From the NCBI GenBank assembly GCA_964476375.1, contig CAYYZW010000154.1, forward strand, positions 1-18,505: DNA of 18,505 nt. Reading direction: 5' to 3'. This DNA is from SAT2750 sp964476375. GTDB taxonomy: Bacteria > Planctomycetota > Planctomycetia > Pirellulales > Pirellulaceae. The first letter of the stretch is position 1. Each line of letters begins with the position of its first letter. Positions 8,449 through 16,793 of the stretch are shown one piece after another. The position numbers and the translations under genes were made by a program. Below the pieces are notes generated by a model, which was given only the letters and a program-made list of their open reading frames with translations, did no database searches and was not told the origin of the DNA.

Positions 8449-8518
8449 GGCAGGTTCGTAAGGACAGGAAGGGAACTAACCTAGAGCAAGAGAGCCAGCT
8501 TTCGCGGAAGCAGAATCC

Positions 8519-9337
8519 ATGGAATCAAGTCACACGCCCTATAGCCAGCAATGGTACGACAAGCTGGAACAGCTGCTTGGGCCGACGGTCTGTCGACAAC
8601 TGGGGCTTTACGTGATCCCGAATACGACACGCTTGTCCGTCGTGATTCCGGTTTACAATGAGGCGGCCACCCTCGAGGAGATCATCGAGCGAGTGTCCGC
8701 GGTGCCGATCTCCAAGGAAATTATCCTTGTGGACGATTGTAGTACCGATGGAAGCCGGGACCTGCTCAAATCGATCGCCGAGCGACGGGGAGAGGATCTC
8801 TCCAATACGCTCAAGGTCGCCTTTCATTCTCGTAACCGGGGAAAAGGAGCGGCGGTGAGGACCGGGTTTGGCCTTGCCGAGGGAGATGTTGTCCTGATCC
8901 AGGATGCCGACCTGGAGTATGATCCTGCCGAGTATCCTCGATTGATCAAGCCGATTGTCGATGGACAGGCCGATGTGGTTTACGGGAGCCGATTCCTGGG
9001 AGATCAGCCCCATCGGGTTCTCTATTTCTTCCATTACCTGGCGAACCGTTTCCTGACCACGCTCTCGAACCTGTTCACGAACCTCAACCTGACCGACATG
9101 GAGACCTGCTACAAGGTGTTCCGGGGGGAGGTGATCAAAAAGATTCTTCCACGGCTGCAACAGAACCGCTTTGGGATCGAACCGGAAATAACCGCCCGGG
9201 TTGCTCGATCTCGTTACCGGATCTACGAGGTGGCGATCAGCTATTCCGGCCGGACCTACGGGGAGGGAAAAAAGATCGGCCTGAAGGACGGTTTTTCGGC
9301 ACTCTGGTGTATCGTCCGTTACGGCATGTTTCGCTAG
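8519..9337 (+). CDS. GT2 family glycosyltransferase (DPM1/polyprenyl-phosphate sugar transferase-like)
   Basis: A 272-residue GT-A fold enzyme that should move a sugar from a nucleotide donor to a lipid or other acceptor at the cytoplasmic side of the membrane. Motifs in order: LSVVIPVYNEA (39-49), the nucleotide-binding VDDCSTDGS (71-79), the metal-binding QDADLEYDP (128-136), YGSRF (155-159), and the TDMETCYKVFR segment (192-202) typical of dolichyl-phosphate mannosyltransferase-like members. There is no C-terminal membrane domain, and a basic tail ends the protein. About 38 residues precede the fold. The gene stands alone on the plus strand, divergent from the cytochrome operon. Its TAG stop lies in a CTAG shared with the stop of the facing carboxypeptidase gene. 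The family is certain; the sugar and acceptor are unknown. Confidence 0.92.
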   Translation: MESSHTPYSQQWYDKLEQLLGPTVCRQLGLYVIPNTTRLSVVIPVYNEAATLEEIIERVSAVPISKEIILVDDCSTDGSRDLLKSIAERRGEDLSNTLKVAFHSRNRGKGAAVRTGFGLAEGDVVLIQDADLEYDPAEYPRLIKPIVDGQADVVYGSRFLGDQPHRVLYFFHYLANRFLTTLSNLFTNLNLTDMETCYKVFRGEVIKKILPRLQQNRFGIEPEITARVARSRYRIYEVAISYSGRTYGEGKKIGLKDGFSALWCIVRYGMFR

Positions 9338-10575
9338 GGACTGTTCTTCCGCTGGTTCCAGGCCCAGCGATAGAGGTTGCGGGAATCCAAATAACGGTTG
9401 TCGCTGTTGCTGCTTCCCAGGACGACCACGATCAGTGCCCCCGTGTCCCGGGTGCCGTAGGAGACCAGGCAGGCTCCGGCCGCCGAGGTTGTCCCGGTCT
9501 TGATTCCACTGTAGCCATCGATAGGTAACAGCCGGTTGGTGTTGCGCCAGACGATGTTCCGCTGCTGGTTGTCTCCCGTTCGAAGGACGACTCCCCGTTG
9601 CCGGGTGGCCACGTAACCGGGAAAGAGAGGTAACTGCATGGCCGCATGGGCAAGCTTGACCAGGTCGGCGGCCGACGCATGATGTCCCTCGGCGGTCAGG
9701 CCATGGGTATTGGCAAAGTGGGTATGGCGCATGCCAAGTTTCTTGGCCTGGCGGTTCATCTCGGTAATAAACAGTGGCAGGGGATCGGCGTCCTGGTCCG
9801 TTGCCCGGCGAGCAAGCCGCAGCCCGAAATGCTCTCCCAGGGCGACCGAGGCGTCATTCCCCGAGGGCAGCAGCAGGCCGTAAAGGAGTTCCCGGACCGG
9901 GAGCTGTTCGCCGGCACGGATCGCAGAAGTGGAACCCCCGGTCTTGTCCGCCCGCTCGGAAAAGATCACCGTCTCACCCAGCACATCGGGTGACTGCCGG
10001 GCCAGTGAGAGGACGACGTAGGCGGTCATGATCTTCGTTGTGCTGGCCATGTCACGAGGCTCGTCTCCTTTGAATTCCCAGAGCAGTTTCCCGCTTTGAC
10101 CATCAGCAATCGCCCAGGCCTTGCAGCTGACAAAAGGAGGGCCATCGAGCGAGTCGGCGGTCTGAAGCGGGAGGATCTCGGCATTGACCGTCTCCGGGGC
10201 AGGAACTGCCGGCGGTCGAACTTCAAGCGGGGTGAGCAGTCGCATGGTGGCGGCATCGGCCGTGCCGGTCACGGGCAGCTTGTGAAGCTGCTGGAAGCGT
10301 CGCACCGCTTTTTCTGTATTGGGGCCAAAACTCCCATCCACCGAGAGCCCGGGAGATGGCTTGAGACGGGCATTGAGTGTGCGCTGAAGATCCTCAACAG
10401 CCGGGCCCTGACTGCTGCGTTTGAGCAGCGATGGTTGTCTTTGCCTGTTGCCTTGCTTGAGATGGGCCCGGCGGTTCGACTTCACCCTGGAATGGGCCGG
10501 GGCGGGAGGCGTCTCGGCCTGGAGAGGGAAGGCGAGGACCAGCAACATCAGCGAGAGGACGATTGATCGGGCCAT
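9334..10575 (-). CDS. D-alanyl-D-alanine carboxypeptidase (S11) with N-terminal peptidoglycan-binding domain
   Basis: A 413-residue penicillin-binding-protein-type enzyme that trims the terminal D-alanine of peptidoglycan stem peptides in the periplasm. Parts in order: signal peptide (1-20, cut after LQA); a basic linker; a PF01471-like peptidoglycan-binding domain (about 55-113, with VDGSFGPNTEKAVRRFQ); a proline-rich linker; then the S11 catalytic domain with STTK (Ser178, Lys181), SGN (238-240) and KTG (359-361). It ends 52 residues after KTG and lacks the C-terminal domain and amphipathic anchor of DacA-type enzymes; the added binding domain may replace them. This fits the presence of a peptidoglycan wall in planctomycetes. 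It begins 113 bases after the transporter gene on the same strand, with no clear ribosome binding site. Confidence 0.93.
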   Translation of the reverse strand: MARSIVLSLMLLVLAFPLQAETPPAPAHSRVKSNRRAHLKQGNRQRQPSLLKRSSQGPAVEDLQRTLNARLKPSPGLSVDGSFGPNTEKAVRRFQQLHKLPVTGTADAATMRLLTPLEVRPPAVPAPETVNAEILPLQTADSLDGPPFVSCKAWAIADGQSGKLLWEFKGDEPRDMASTTKIMTAYVVLSLARQSPDVLGETVIFSERADKTGGSTSAIRAGEQLPVRELLYGLLLPSGNDASVALGEHFGLRLARRATDQDADPLPLFITEMNRQAKKLGMRHTHFANTHGLTAEGHHASAADLVKLAHAAMQLPLFPGYVATRQRGVVLRTGDNQQRNIVWRNTNRLLPIDGYSGIKTGTTSAAGACLVSYGTRDTGALIVVVLGSSNSDNRYLDSRNLYRWAWNQRKNSP

Positions 10576-10643
10576 CAGGGAGGTCTCGTTATCAGAAGAT
10601 GGAGGAGTAGTCCAACGGGGCAGAAATGCATTGTAGACAAATC

Positions 10644-10684
10644 GCCTGCCGTGGGTGCCATCGAGAGTGCAAGGCAGGCCTGCC
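10644..10684 (-). terminator. Possible stem-loop after the transporter gene
   Basis: The palindrome GGCAGGCCTGCC (10673-10684) begins four bases after the transporter stop. Its GGCAGGC half can also pair with GCCTGCC at 10644-10650, giving two alternative stems. On the minus strand only TTGC follows the short stem, so there is no real U-tract. It may slow or end transcription between the transporter and carboxypeptidase genes, or protect the 3' end. The evidence is weak. Confidence 0.3.
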
Positions 10685-10688
10685 GCTG

Positions 10689-12095
10689 TTATTTATCGTC
10701 TGTGGTGCGGCCTGCCTCACTCCCCTGCTCTTCTCGATTGCCTGAAGCAGGCTCGGCGACGGCCTCCTCGAACTGCTTTTGCCAGCCGGTGTAGAGCAGT
10801 ACAACCAGGAGTAATCCGAGGACGCCACAGATATAGAAGACATGGTTGGAGGCCATGTTGATGTGCTTGCTCTTGACCACCAGGAAGATCACGTTGCCGA
10901 TCACGATTCCCACGAAAGAGCCACAATTCCAGAGCCCCAGGACACCTCCCCGCTGGTCTTCGGAGGCAAGCTGCTGGGTCATCGTCTGCAGTGGCACCAT
11001 GATAAATCCCGCCAGGAAACCCGCCAGGGAAAGGCAGCTGGCGATCAGGTAATAATTCAGCGGGATGGCCCCCAGGGCAAACAGCATGACCGTGGTCCCG
11101 ATCGCTCCCACCGGGATCATTCCAGGACGAATGCGGTGACCGGAGAGCCGGCCTGCCGTGTAATCCCCGATGCCCAGGGAGACCGCCAGGCAGAGCAGCA
11201 AGGGAGTAGCCCTGGATCGAGTGATCCCCAGCAGGTCGGCAAAGTCGGCGGGAATCAGGATCGCCAGGCCGGCAACGATCATGTAGAAGTAGGACCAGGC
11301 CAGGACCACCGTCCCCAGGGGGGTGCGACGGATGTCTCGCCAGGTCTCCCGGTAAGCCTTGAAGAAAATCGGACGGATTTTCATCTCCGGGTTCTGCACC
11401 GGGACGCGTGGAAGACCTCGCGTGGCGATCATGCCAAGGATGCCGACCAGTACGATGGCAGCTCCGGGAATCCAGAGGATCCCACTTGGTGGCGCAATTC
11501 CATCCGGGGCGTAGAGGTCGTAAAGCGGGCCGGCGGCTCCAATCCCCAGGATGCAGGCCACGTAGGTAAACATGCTGAGCGTCCCGTTGGCCCGGCTGAG
11601 CAGCTTCTCCTCGATAATTTCCGGCAGGATGCCATACTTGGCCGGGCTGAAAAATGTGCTCTGGACGGAAATCAGCACCAGGGCCGTGATTAATACCCAG
11701 AGGTTCCCCACCAGGAAACCGACCAGCGCCATGATGCCGATCAGGACTTCCATGAACTTGACCACGATGATCACGGCCCGCTTGCTGTAGCGGTCGGAGA
11801 ACTGGCCGGCGAAGCCCGAGAGCAGGATAAAGGGGATGGCCAGGCAGAGTGAGGCGTATGCCTGTCCCCCGGGCGCGATCTGGCTGGCCCAGATCCCCCC
11901 GGCCGCCGTGCCCCACATCAACATCTGCTTGAGCAGGTTGTCGTTAAAGGCATTCAGGAACTGGGTCGTGTTCAGGAATCCAAAGCCGCGGCTGGAAGGC
12001 TGTTTTTCCACGTGGGCGTATTTCTCTGCTGAAACAAGAGGCTGGGAGATGGTGCTGCTGGACACAGGATAGGGCCAGCCGCGGTAGTGAAGCAA
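10689..12095 (-). CDS. MFS transporter, LplT-like
   Basis: A protein of up to 468 residues with about 12 hydrophobic segments, of the major facilitator superfamily. The N-terminal FLNAFNDNLLKQ (46-57), the loop motif GQFSDRYSKR (97-106) and FFSPAKYGILPE (148-159) resemble the LplT lysophospholipid flippase group, so lysophospholipid or another lipid-like substrate is a reasonable guess. LplT usually works with, or is fused to, an Aas acyltransferase/acyl-ACP synthetase; none is fused or adjacent here. The start is uncertain. No ATG precedes the first membrane segment, so the candidates are TTG at 12095, GTG at 12065 or GTG at 12011; the longest frame is given. The gene starts about 20 bases after the outer-membrane protein gene ends, so the two are probably co-transcribed. 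The C-terminus is a charged tail. Confidence 0.88.
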   Translation of the reverse strand: MLHYRGWPYPVSSSTISQPLVSAEKYAHVEKQPSSRGFGFLNTTQFLNAFNDNLLKQMLMWGTAAGGIWASQIAPGGQAYASLCLAIPFILLSGFAGQFSDRYSKRAVIIVVKFMEVLIGIMALVGFLVGNLWVLITALVLISVQSTFFSPAKYGILPEIIEEKLLSRANGTLSMFTYVACILGIGAAGPLYDLYAPDGIAPPSGILWIPGAAIVLVGILGMIATRGLPRVPVQNPEMKIRPIFFKAYRETWRDIRRTPLGTVVLAWSYFYMIVAGLAILIPADFADLLGITRSRATPLLLCLAVSLGIGDYTAGRLSGHRIRPGMIPVGAIGTTVMLFALGAIPLNYYLIASCLSLAGFLAGFIMVPLQTMTQQLASEDQRGGVLGLWNCGSFVGIVIGNVIFLVVKSKHINMASNHVFYICGVLGLLLVVLLYTGWQKQFEEAVAEPASGNREEQGSEAGRTTDDK

Positions 12096-12115
12096 GAGAA
12101 GAGAGGAAAGGACAC

Positions 12116-14290
12116 CTAGTATTCCACGATCAACTCCAGAAAAGCGGCGAAAAGCCGGTCGGTTTCGCCATCGAGCTTGGAGTAGATATCGCGAAAGCCG
12201 TCGCCAGGGATCAGGCCGGAGACCCCGCCGACAAGGATCAGGTTGTTGTTAAGGAGGGGGCGGTATTCGACCCCCAGGCTCAGGTCGGTTCCAATCTCGT
12301 CGTCAATACCGCTCTGGAAAACGAAGGTCTCCAGAACCTCGGGGTGTTCAAACCAGAGGAAATTCACATTCCCAATCAGTTTCATGCGTGGCGTGATATC
12401 TGCATCCACACCGATGTTGAACAGGTGCAGGCCAGGATTGACAAAGTTGGTCTGGCCCTGGGTCTTGCTGGATCGCAGGTTGGGCACCAGGCTCCCGCGG
12501 TTGACAAGCTGGACGCCAAACAGGCCGATCGCCTGCCGCTGCCAGTAACTGAACTCGCCGCCGGCAAAATTGGGGTTGTCGAAGATGGCGTCAAAGCCCC
12601 CGCCCTCGGCGTCATTCACGTCGTCGTCGCCGGAGGCATAGAAGTAAGAGGTTCGAAAACGCATCCAGTCCCGGTCGATCGACAGCTCCACGGCCGCCAT
12701 CCAGGCATCGATGTCCAGCGGCCGTCCGGCGATCGGGTTGAGCTGGGCGGTGCCGTCCACCCAGTAGAGCGCGTGGCTGACGTTGAGACGGTGAATGTGC
12801 CCGTTTCCGGCAATGCCGAAATAGTAGGAGTCGACCTCGTGGGGAGCAAAAACCCCGGTTGGGTCGGGACGGACAAGAAAATTATTTTTGTCAAACTGGA
12901 ACGTTGCCTTGTCATGGTTGTAGTGAAAGCTGACCTCTGCATCGTAACCGGGCCAGATGAAATCCTGGCGATAGTAGTTGAGAATGAAAGTGTTCTGATG
13001 ACGGTCGTCAAACGTGTTCAGTTCACTGTTGGTCTGCTTTTCCGCCTGGTCGAACCAGATCACGTTGAATTGCCCGCGGTTGGCTTCCTGTGTCCCGAAG
13101 ATCCGCACTGCCCGGTTGACGTCCGAGAAGATAAAGCCGCGGAAGTCACTAACGAAGAGCTGGGATCCGGCACGCACCGAGAGCGTGTCGTAGTGAGGGC
13201 TGGTGTCGGCCAGCTTGGACTCCACGAACCATTCCTCCAGGGCAAAGTCATCCCGAAAGCGAGTGGTGCCCTCACGGACATCCGGGTTGACGATGCCCAG
13301 TTCATCGACATCCAGGTAGTTCAGGTTGTAGATCATCGACATTCGCACGCGCCAGTCCGGTTGCTTGAACCCGTCGGTCCCGTGAAAGATGTCGAAGCTG
13401 AGAAGAAAATCCTGGCGGTAGAAGAACTGGTCAGGATCTCCGAAGAACTCTTCCTGCCCTGGTAAGGCCGTGCTCTCAAAGGGAGTTGTGGGGGTGGGGA
13501 CATCTCGTGATTCGAGTGTCATGAGCGTGGCTGCTGTCAGGTTCAGGAAAGTATCCTGTCCGATCAGTGGATAATCTCCCTTGAGGATATTCTGGTGATA
13601 GGGGTCGAGCATGCGGCCCTTGACAAAGGGGAAGTCATCTTCCGGTAACTCCTTGAAAGGATCGTCGATCAGCCGGGGGTGCCCCATGACAAAAGGTTCG
13701 TGGCGGTTCCATTCGGGGGAACCAATCCGCCAGCGATCCTCGATGGGGACAAAATGGATTCCGTTTCCCGGGTCACTCGGGACAATGCCGCTTGGGCCGC
13801 TGTAGCCAGGAGGATATTCCCGTGGCCAGATACCGGCCTCCTTCGGACTGCTCTCGGATGAGAGGTCCTCACCGGGTTCTCGTTGCTGGTGCGGATCCCT
13901 GAGGATGGGCGGCTCGACCGGAATTCCTTCTGAACTGGTGGCGGGCCCGTCATCCAGAAGAAAGATGACCTCGTCGACCGGCCCAGGTTTTCCCGGTTCG
14001 GTTTCAAAAATGGCGGAACGAACACTACCGGGCGCTGGCGGCTCCTCTTTGGGAATGCTCTGCCCGGGCTCCACGGGAGAATGGTCCTGGTGCTCAATCC
14101 TTGCCCGCCGGGAAACCGGAGGTGGTGAGGTGGCCGGGATCAGGTTCAGTGGTGCAGAGATAATCTTCAGCGGGGAATCCTGCTCATCAGCCATTAAACC
14201 GAGTGCCAGTGGGAGCAGTCCCGCGGCCATGGCAAGGAGGGTGCCACCGTATCGATAACAATGCTTACAGGAAAACAAGGAGCTGGCCAC
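12116..14290 (-). CDS. Large predicted outer-membrane beta-barrel protein
   Basis: A 724-residue protein if it starts at GTG 14290. That start gives a good signal peptide: basic and polar residues 1-15, hydrophobic LLAMAAGLLPLALGL, cut near LMA-DEQ. Any ATG start either lies inside the signal (14230) or adds 46 residues that look non-coding (14428). Residues about 40-200 are rich in proline, glutamate and serine with little predicted fold, a possible periplasmic spacer. From about 225 (DPYHQNILKGDYPLIGQDTF) to the end, alternating polar/hydrophobic strands with many Tyr, Phe and Asp residues (SDFRGFIFSD, YRQDFIWPGY, FYASGDDD, FAGGEFSYWQRQ) suggest a porin-like barrel; the chain ends in an aromatic residue (LELIVEY). 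It resembles a conserved family of large planctomycete outer-membrane proteins, distantly like AlgE-type export porins. Cargo is unknown. Confidence 0.78.
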   Translation of the reverse strand: MASSLFSCKHCYRYGGTLLAMAAGLLPLALGLMADEQDSPLKIISAPLNLIPATSPPPVSRRARIEHQDHSPVEPGQSIPKEEPPAPGSVRSAIFETEPGKPGPVDEVIFLLDDGPATSSEGIPVEPPILRDPHQQREPGEDLSSESSPKEAGIWPREYPPGYSGPSGIVPSDPGNGIHFVPIEDRWRIGSPEWNRHEPFVMGHPRLIDDPFKELPEDDFPFVKGRMLDPYHQNILKGDYPLIGQDTFLNLTAATLMTLESRDVPTPTTPFESTALPGQEEFFGDPDQFFYRQDFLLSFDIFHGTDGFKQPDWRVRMSMIYNLNYLDVDELGIVNPDVREGTTRFRDDFALEEWFVESKLADTSPHYDTLSVRAGSQLFVSDFRGFIFSDVNRAVRIFGTQEANRGQFNVIWFDQAEKQTNSELNTFDDRHQNTFILNYYRQDFIWPGYDAEVSFHYNHDKATFQFDKNNFLVRPDPTGVFAPHEVDSYYFGIAGNGHIHRLNVSHALYWVDGTAQLNPIAGRPLDIDAWMAAVELSIDRDWMRFRTSYFYASGDDDVNDAEGGGFDAIFDNPNFAGGEFSYWQRQAIGLFGVQLVNRGSLVPNLRSSKTQGQTNFVNPGLHLFNIGVDADITPRMKLIGNVNFLWFEHPEVLETFVFQSGIDDEIGTDLSLGVEYRPLLNNNLILVGGVSGLIPGDGFRDIYSKLDGETDRLFAAFLELIVEY

Positions 14291-14486
14291 AGTTCGGGTT
14301 TTACCGGTTATGCGGGTTATAACGGCGTTTCTACATATAAGGTTTACATCGGTTGTTGAGTGCGACTGGTTAAATGTCGATAGAACAAGAAAGTACCGAT
14401 TCCAGCCTGTTTTTTGATCTTCTGACATGGCTGGAGGTATGGGTAGGTTGCGTTGGCAGGGTGTCATTGCGGCGGGAGTCGAGAGT
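14291..14486. promoter_or_regulatory. Divergent control region with CGGGTT-like tandem words
   Basis: The gap between the outer-membrane protein and the secreted LEPR protein is more AT-rich than its surroundings. Next to the outer-membrane gene start are three related words on the plus strand: CGGGTTTT (14295), CGGTTATG (14305) and CGGGTTAT (14313). They include a TTATAA (14317-14322) that could be a -10 box for the minus strand, but no matching -35 is seen. Toward the LEPR gene no convincing -35/-10 pair was found. Two in-frame ATGs (14427, 14439) precede the chosen LEPR start. Confidence 0.4.
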
Positions 14487-16793
14487 ATGAAAGAGCGGAA
14501 AAAGAACTCCCGTGTCCGCCGCTCTGGGCTTGGATTTGAGCAGCTCGAGGGCCGGCGGATGCTCAGCGCGAATCCCTGGCACAACCCCCAGCTGGCCGCC
14601 GATGTAAACGGTGACGGAAACGTGGTGGCGGCGGATGCCCTGCAGGTGATCAACGAGCTCAATAGCGGCGGTGCACGGCCGCTGGCAATCGCCGAGGGAG
14701 AGACCACGGTCCAGGGGCCGGCTTTCCTGGACGTGGATAATGACAGTAACCTGAGTCCCTCTGATGCGCTGCAGGTGATCAGTGAAATTAACGGGGAAGG
14801 ACCGCTTGCCAGCGATGGACGTGTGAACCTGCTGGGGGACGACGACATCGTGGATCCAGCCTGTCTCGATGTGTTGCTCAGCGATGACGTCTTGAAGCTG
14901 CTGGACCGTGCCTCGGCGGCCACGCCCAGCACCGATGCAATCATCGCAGTGGTTGACCGGGGTGGAAAGATCCTGGGCGTGCGGACCGAGAGTGGCGCCC
15001 TCTTCACTGGAGACCCGGGGACCCGGGTGTTTGCCATTGATGGCGCCGTGGCCAAGGCGCGCACGGCGGCTTTCTTCGCCCACAACATGGCGCCGCTTAC
15101 TTCCCGTACGATCCGTAATATCAGCCAGTCAACGATCACCCAGCGGGAAGTGGAGTCGAATCCGAACAGTACAGATGGCTTCCTGCAGGGGCCCGGCACC
15201 GTGGCACCGATTGGGCTGGGGGCGCATTTCCCGCCGGCAATCATGCACACCCCGCCGGTGGACCTGTTTGATATTGAACACACGAACCGCGATAGCCTGC
15301 TGCATCCCGGCCTGGACGGCAGGCGAGGGACGGCCGATGACATCCTGCTGGATTACCGTTTCAATATCGATCCGGTTAACGTTCCGGCAGGACAGGAGAT
15401 CGAGCCACCGGAATCTTATGGCGGACAGTCAGGTCTGATGCCAACGGCCCAGTCGCGGGGGATCGGCACATTGCCTGGTGGAATCCCGCTCTACAAGAAC
15501 AGCTGCCACGTGGGGGGCATCGGTGTCTTCTTCCCGGGACCGGATGGCTTTGCCAGCCACGAACAGGGATTCAGTGGTGTCTATCCACATGCGGGAGCCG
15601 AGCCTCTTGGTGCCAATGGCAGCACGGCGGCTGCCCTCAGGGCCGAGTATTTCCGTACTAATTCTGACAAGGCGCTGGAGGCAGAGTGGATTGCCTTTGC
15701 TGCAGCTGGCGGAAGCCCGGGTGCAGGGGTTGCGGTAGGTGACCTGGCTGGAGTCCCTCTGCCGCCGGGAATCGTTGGCCTGCCCTTTGGGCGAATTGAC
15801 CTGGTGGGAATTCGGCTGGAGGTATTTGGACCCAATCCCACGACGTCCGATACTCGTTCGGGCGTGGAGAGGTTGCTGGAAGATTACGCCAGTGATAGCG
15901 GCCTCGTGAATGGTGTAAACGGGCAAGTCGATCCCAGTGACCCGCTGGGGACACCCCTGTCAGGCACGACAGTGCCGGCCGGATGGCTGGTCACACCCCA
16001 GCCAAGTCAGTCAGGCGATCTCTCGGCCCAGGACGTTCAGGACATCATCCAGGCGGGTATTGACGAGGCTAACCTGGTTCGGGCTGCCATCCGGCTGGAT
16101 GCCAATGGGAAACCCGGGCCGAGGTCTCGCATGGTGTTTGCCGTGGCGGACCTGGATGGAACGGTCCTGGGCCTTTACCGCATGCAGGATGCGACCTATT
16201 TTTCCATCGCCGTAGCGGTCGCCAAGGCCCGCAACATGACATACTACTCAGGGGGGGCGGTTGCGGCGCTGGACCAGGTATCCTATGACGGCGTGGGGCC
16301 ACAGCAGGGACTTGCCCTGACCAACCGCACATTCCGCTTCCTGGCCGAGCCACGGTTTCCCGATGGGGTGGATGGAACTCCGGCAGCCATTTTCTCGATC
16401 CTGAATCACTCGGAAATCAGCCTGACGACCGCTGAAAACGATGGCCCCATTGATGCAGCCAGTTTCTCCAGCGGCGTAAAGGGTGACGACAACGTGCTGG
16501 GGTTCACCCGTTTCCTGCCGGAGCGGAATTTTCACGCGCCCGACGCGGATTTCCCCATCCAGAACCAGAACGGGGTGGTCTTTTTCCCGGGGGCAGGGCC
16601 GCTTTACGACGATGATGGCACCACGCTGGTTGGCGGCCTGGGTGTCAGTGGAGACGGTGTGGACCAGGATGATGTGGTGACTTCCATGGCATCAGAGGAG
16701 TATGCTCCGCTTTCCCCCCTGCGGGTGGACGCCTTCTTTGTCGGCGGAGTACGGCTTCCTTACCAGAAGTTCCTTCGTAATCCGCACGGCTAA
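14487..16793 (+). CDS. Secreted LEPR-motif protein with dockerin repeats and two GlcG/HbpS-like domains
   Basis: A 768-residue protein from the ATG at 14487. Upstream ATGs at 14427 and 14439 add 20 residues with no role; planctomycete proteins of this type usually begin with a short basic stretch as here (MKERKKNSRVRRSG), and GGGAG lies upstream. The FEQLEGRRMLS motif (17-27) is the LEPR-like export or surface signature. Two dockerin-like calcium loops follow: DVNGDGNVVAAD (39-50) and DVDNDSNLSPSD (82-93), each before an ALQVI helix. The rest has two GlcG/HbpS-like (PF03928) repeats. The first (about 130-410) has IAVVDRGGKILGVR, AVAKARTAAFFAH and, after a long insert, GGIPLYKN with VGGIGV. 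The second (about 511-760) has FAVADLDGTVLGLYRM, AVAKARNM and VGGLGVSGDGVDQDD. Members can bind heme or act in glycolate-linked pathways; which applies here is unknown. Confidence 0.85.
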   Translation: MKERKKNSRVRRSGLGFEQLEGRRMLSANPWHNPQLAADVNGDGNVVAADALQVINELNSGGARPLAIAEGETTVQGPAFLDVDNDSNLSPSDALQVISEINGEGPLASDGRVNLLGDDDIVDPACLDVLLSDDVLKLLDRASAATPSTDAIIAVVDRGGKILGVRTESGALFTGDPGTRVFAIDGAVAKARTAAFFAHNMAPLTSRTIRNISQSTITQREVESNPNSTDGFLQGPGTVAPIGLGAHFPPAIMHTPPVDLFDIEHTNRDSLLHPGLDGRRGTADDILLDYRFNIDPVNVPAGQEIEPPESYGGQSGLMPTAQSRGIGTLPGGIPLYKNSCHVGGIGVFFPGPDGFASHEQGFSGVYPHAGAEPLGANGSTAAALRAEYFRTNSDKALEAEWIAFAAAGGSPGAGVAVGDLAGVPLPPGIVGLPFGRIDLVGIRLEVFGPNPTTSDTRSGVERLLEDYASDSGLVNGVNGQVDPSDPLGTPLSGTTVPAGWLVTPQPSQSGDLSAQDVQDIIQAGIDEANLVRAAIRLDANGKPGPRSRMVFAVADLDGTVLGLYRMQDATYFSIAVAVAKARNMTYYSGGAVAALDQVSYDGVGPQQGLALTNRTFRFLAEPRFPDGVDGTPAAIFSILNHSEISLTTAENDGPIDAASFSSGVKGDDNVLGFTRFLPERNFHAPDADFPIQNQNGVVFFPGAGPLYDDDGTTLVGGLGVSGDGVDQDDVVTSMASEEYAPLSPLRVDAFFVGGVRLPYQKFLRNPHG

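Larger units (their letters stand above)
8222..8518. promoter_or_regulatory. Divergent control region between cytochrome operon and GT2 gene
   Basis: About 300 bases separate the start of the minus-strand operon from the start of the plus-strand glycosyltransferase, so promoters for both should lie here. Reading the minus strand, a TATACT box (8320-8325) is a fair -10 element, but no good -35 is seen. The region contains a strong stem-loop (8276-8299), a longer-spaced inverted repeat (8414-8448) and runs of T at 8404-8411 and 8427-8432. No sigma-54 element or known riboswitch was recognised. Confidence 0.5.

Noticed and set aside
10717..11916. 399-codon minus-strand frame overlapping the transporter in another frame
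   Set aside because: It is rich in Gly, Pro, Arg and His with no membrane segments. The other frame has clear MFS motifs.
14370..15083. 237-codon minus-strand frame opposite the start of the LEPR/GlcG gene
   Set aside because: The plus-strand product carries LEPR, dockerin and GlcG motifs; the minus product carries none.
14291..15343. 351-residue upstream extension of the outer-membrane protein frame
   Set aside because: It lies antisense to the LEPR/GlcG gene and is Ser/Pro/Arg-rich with no domain. The signal peptide begins near 14290.
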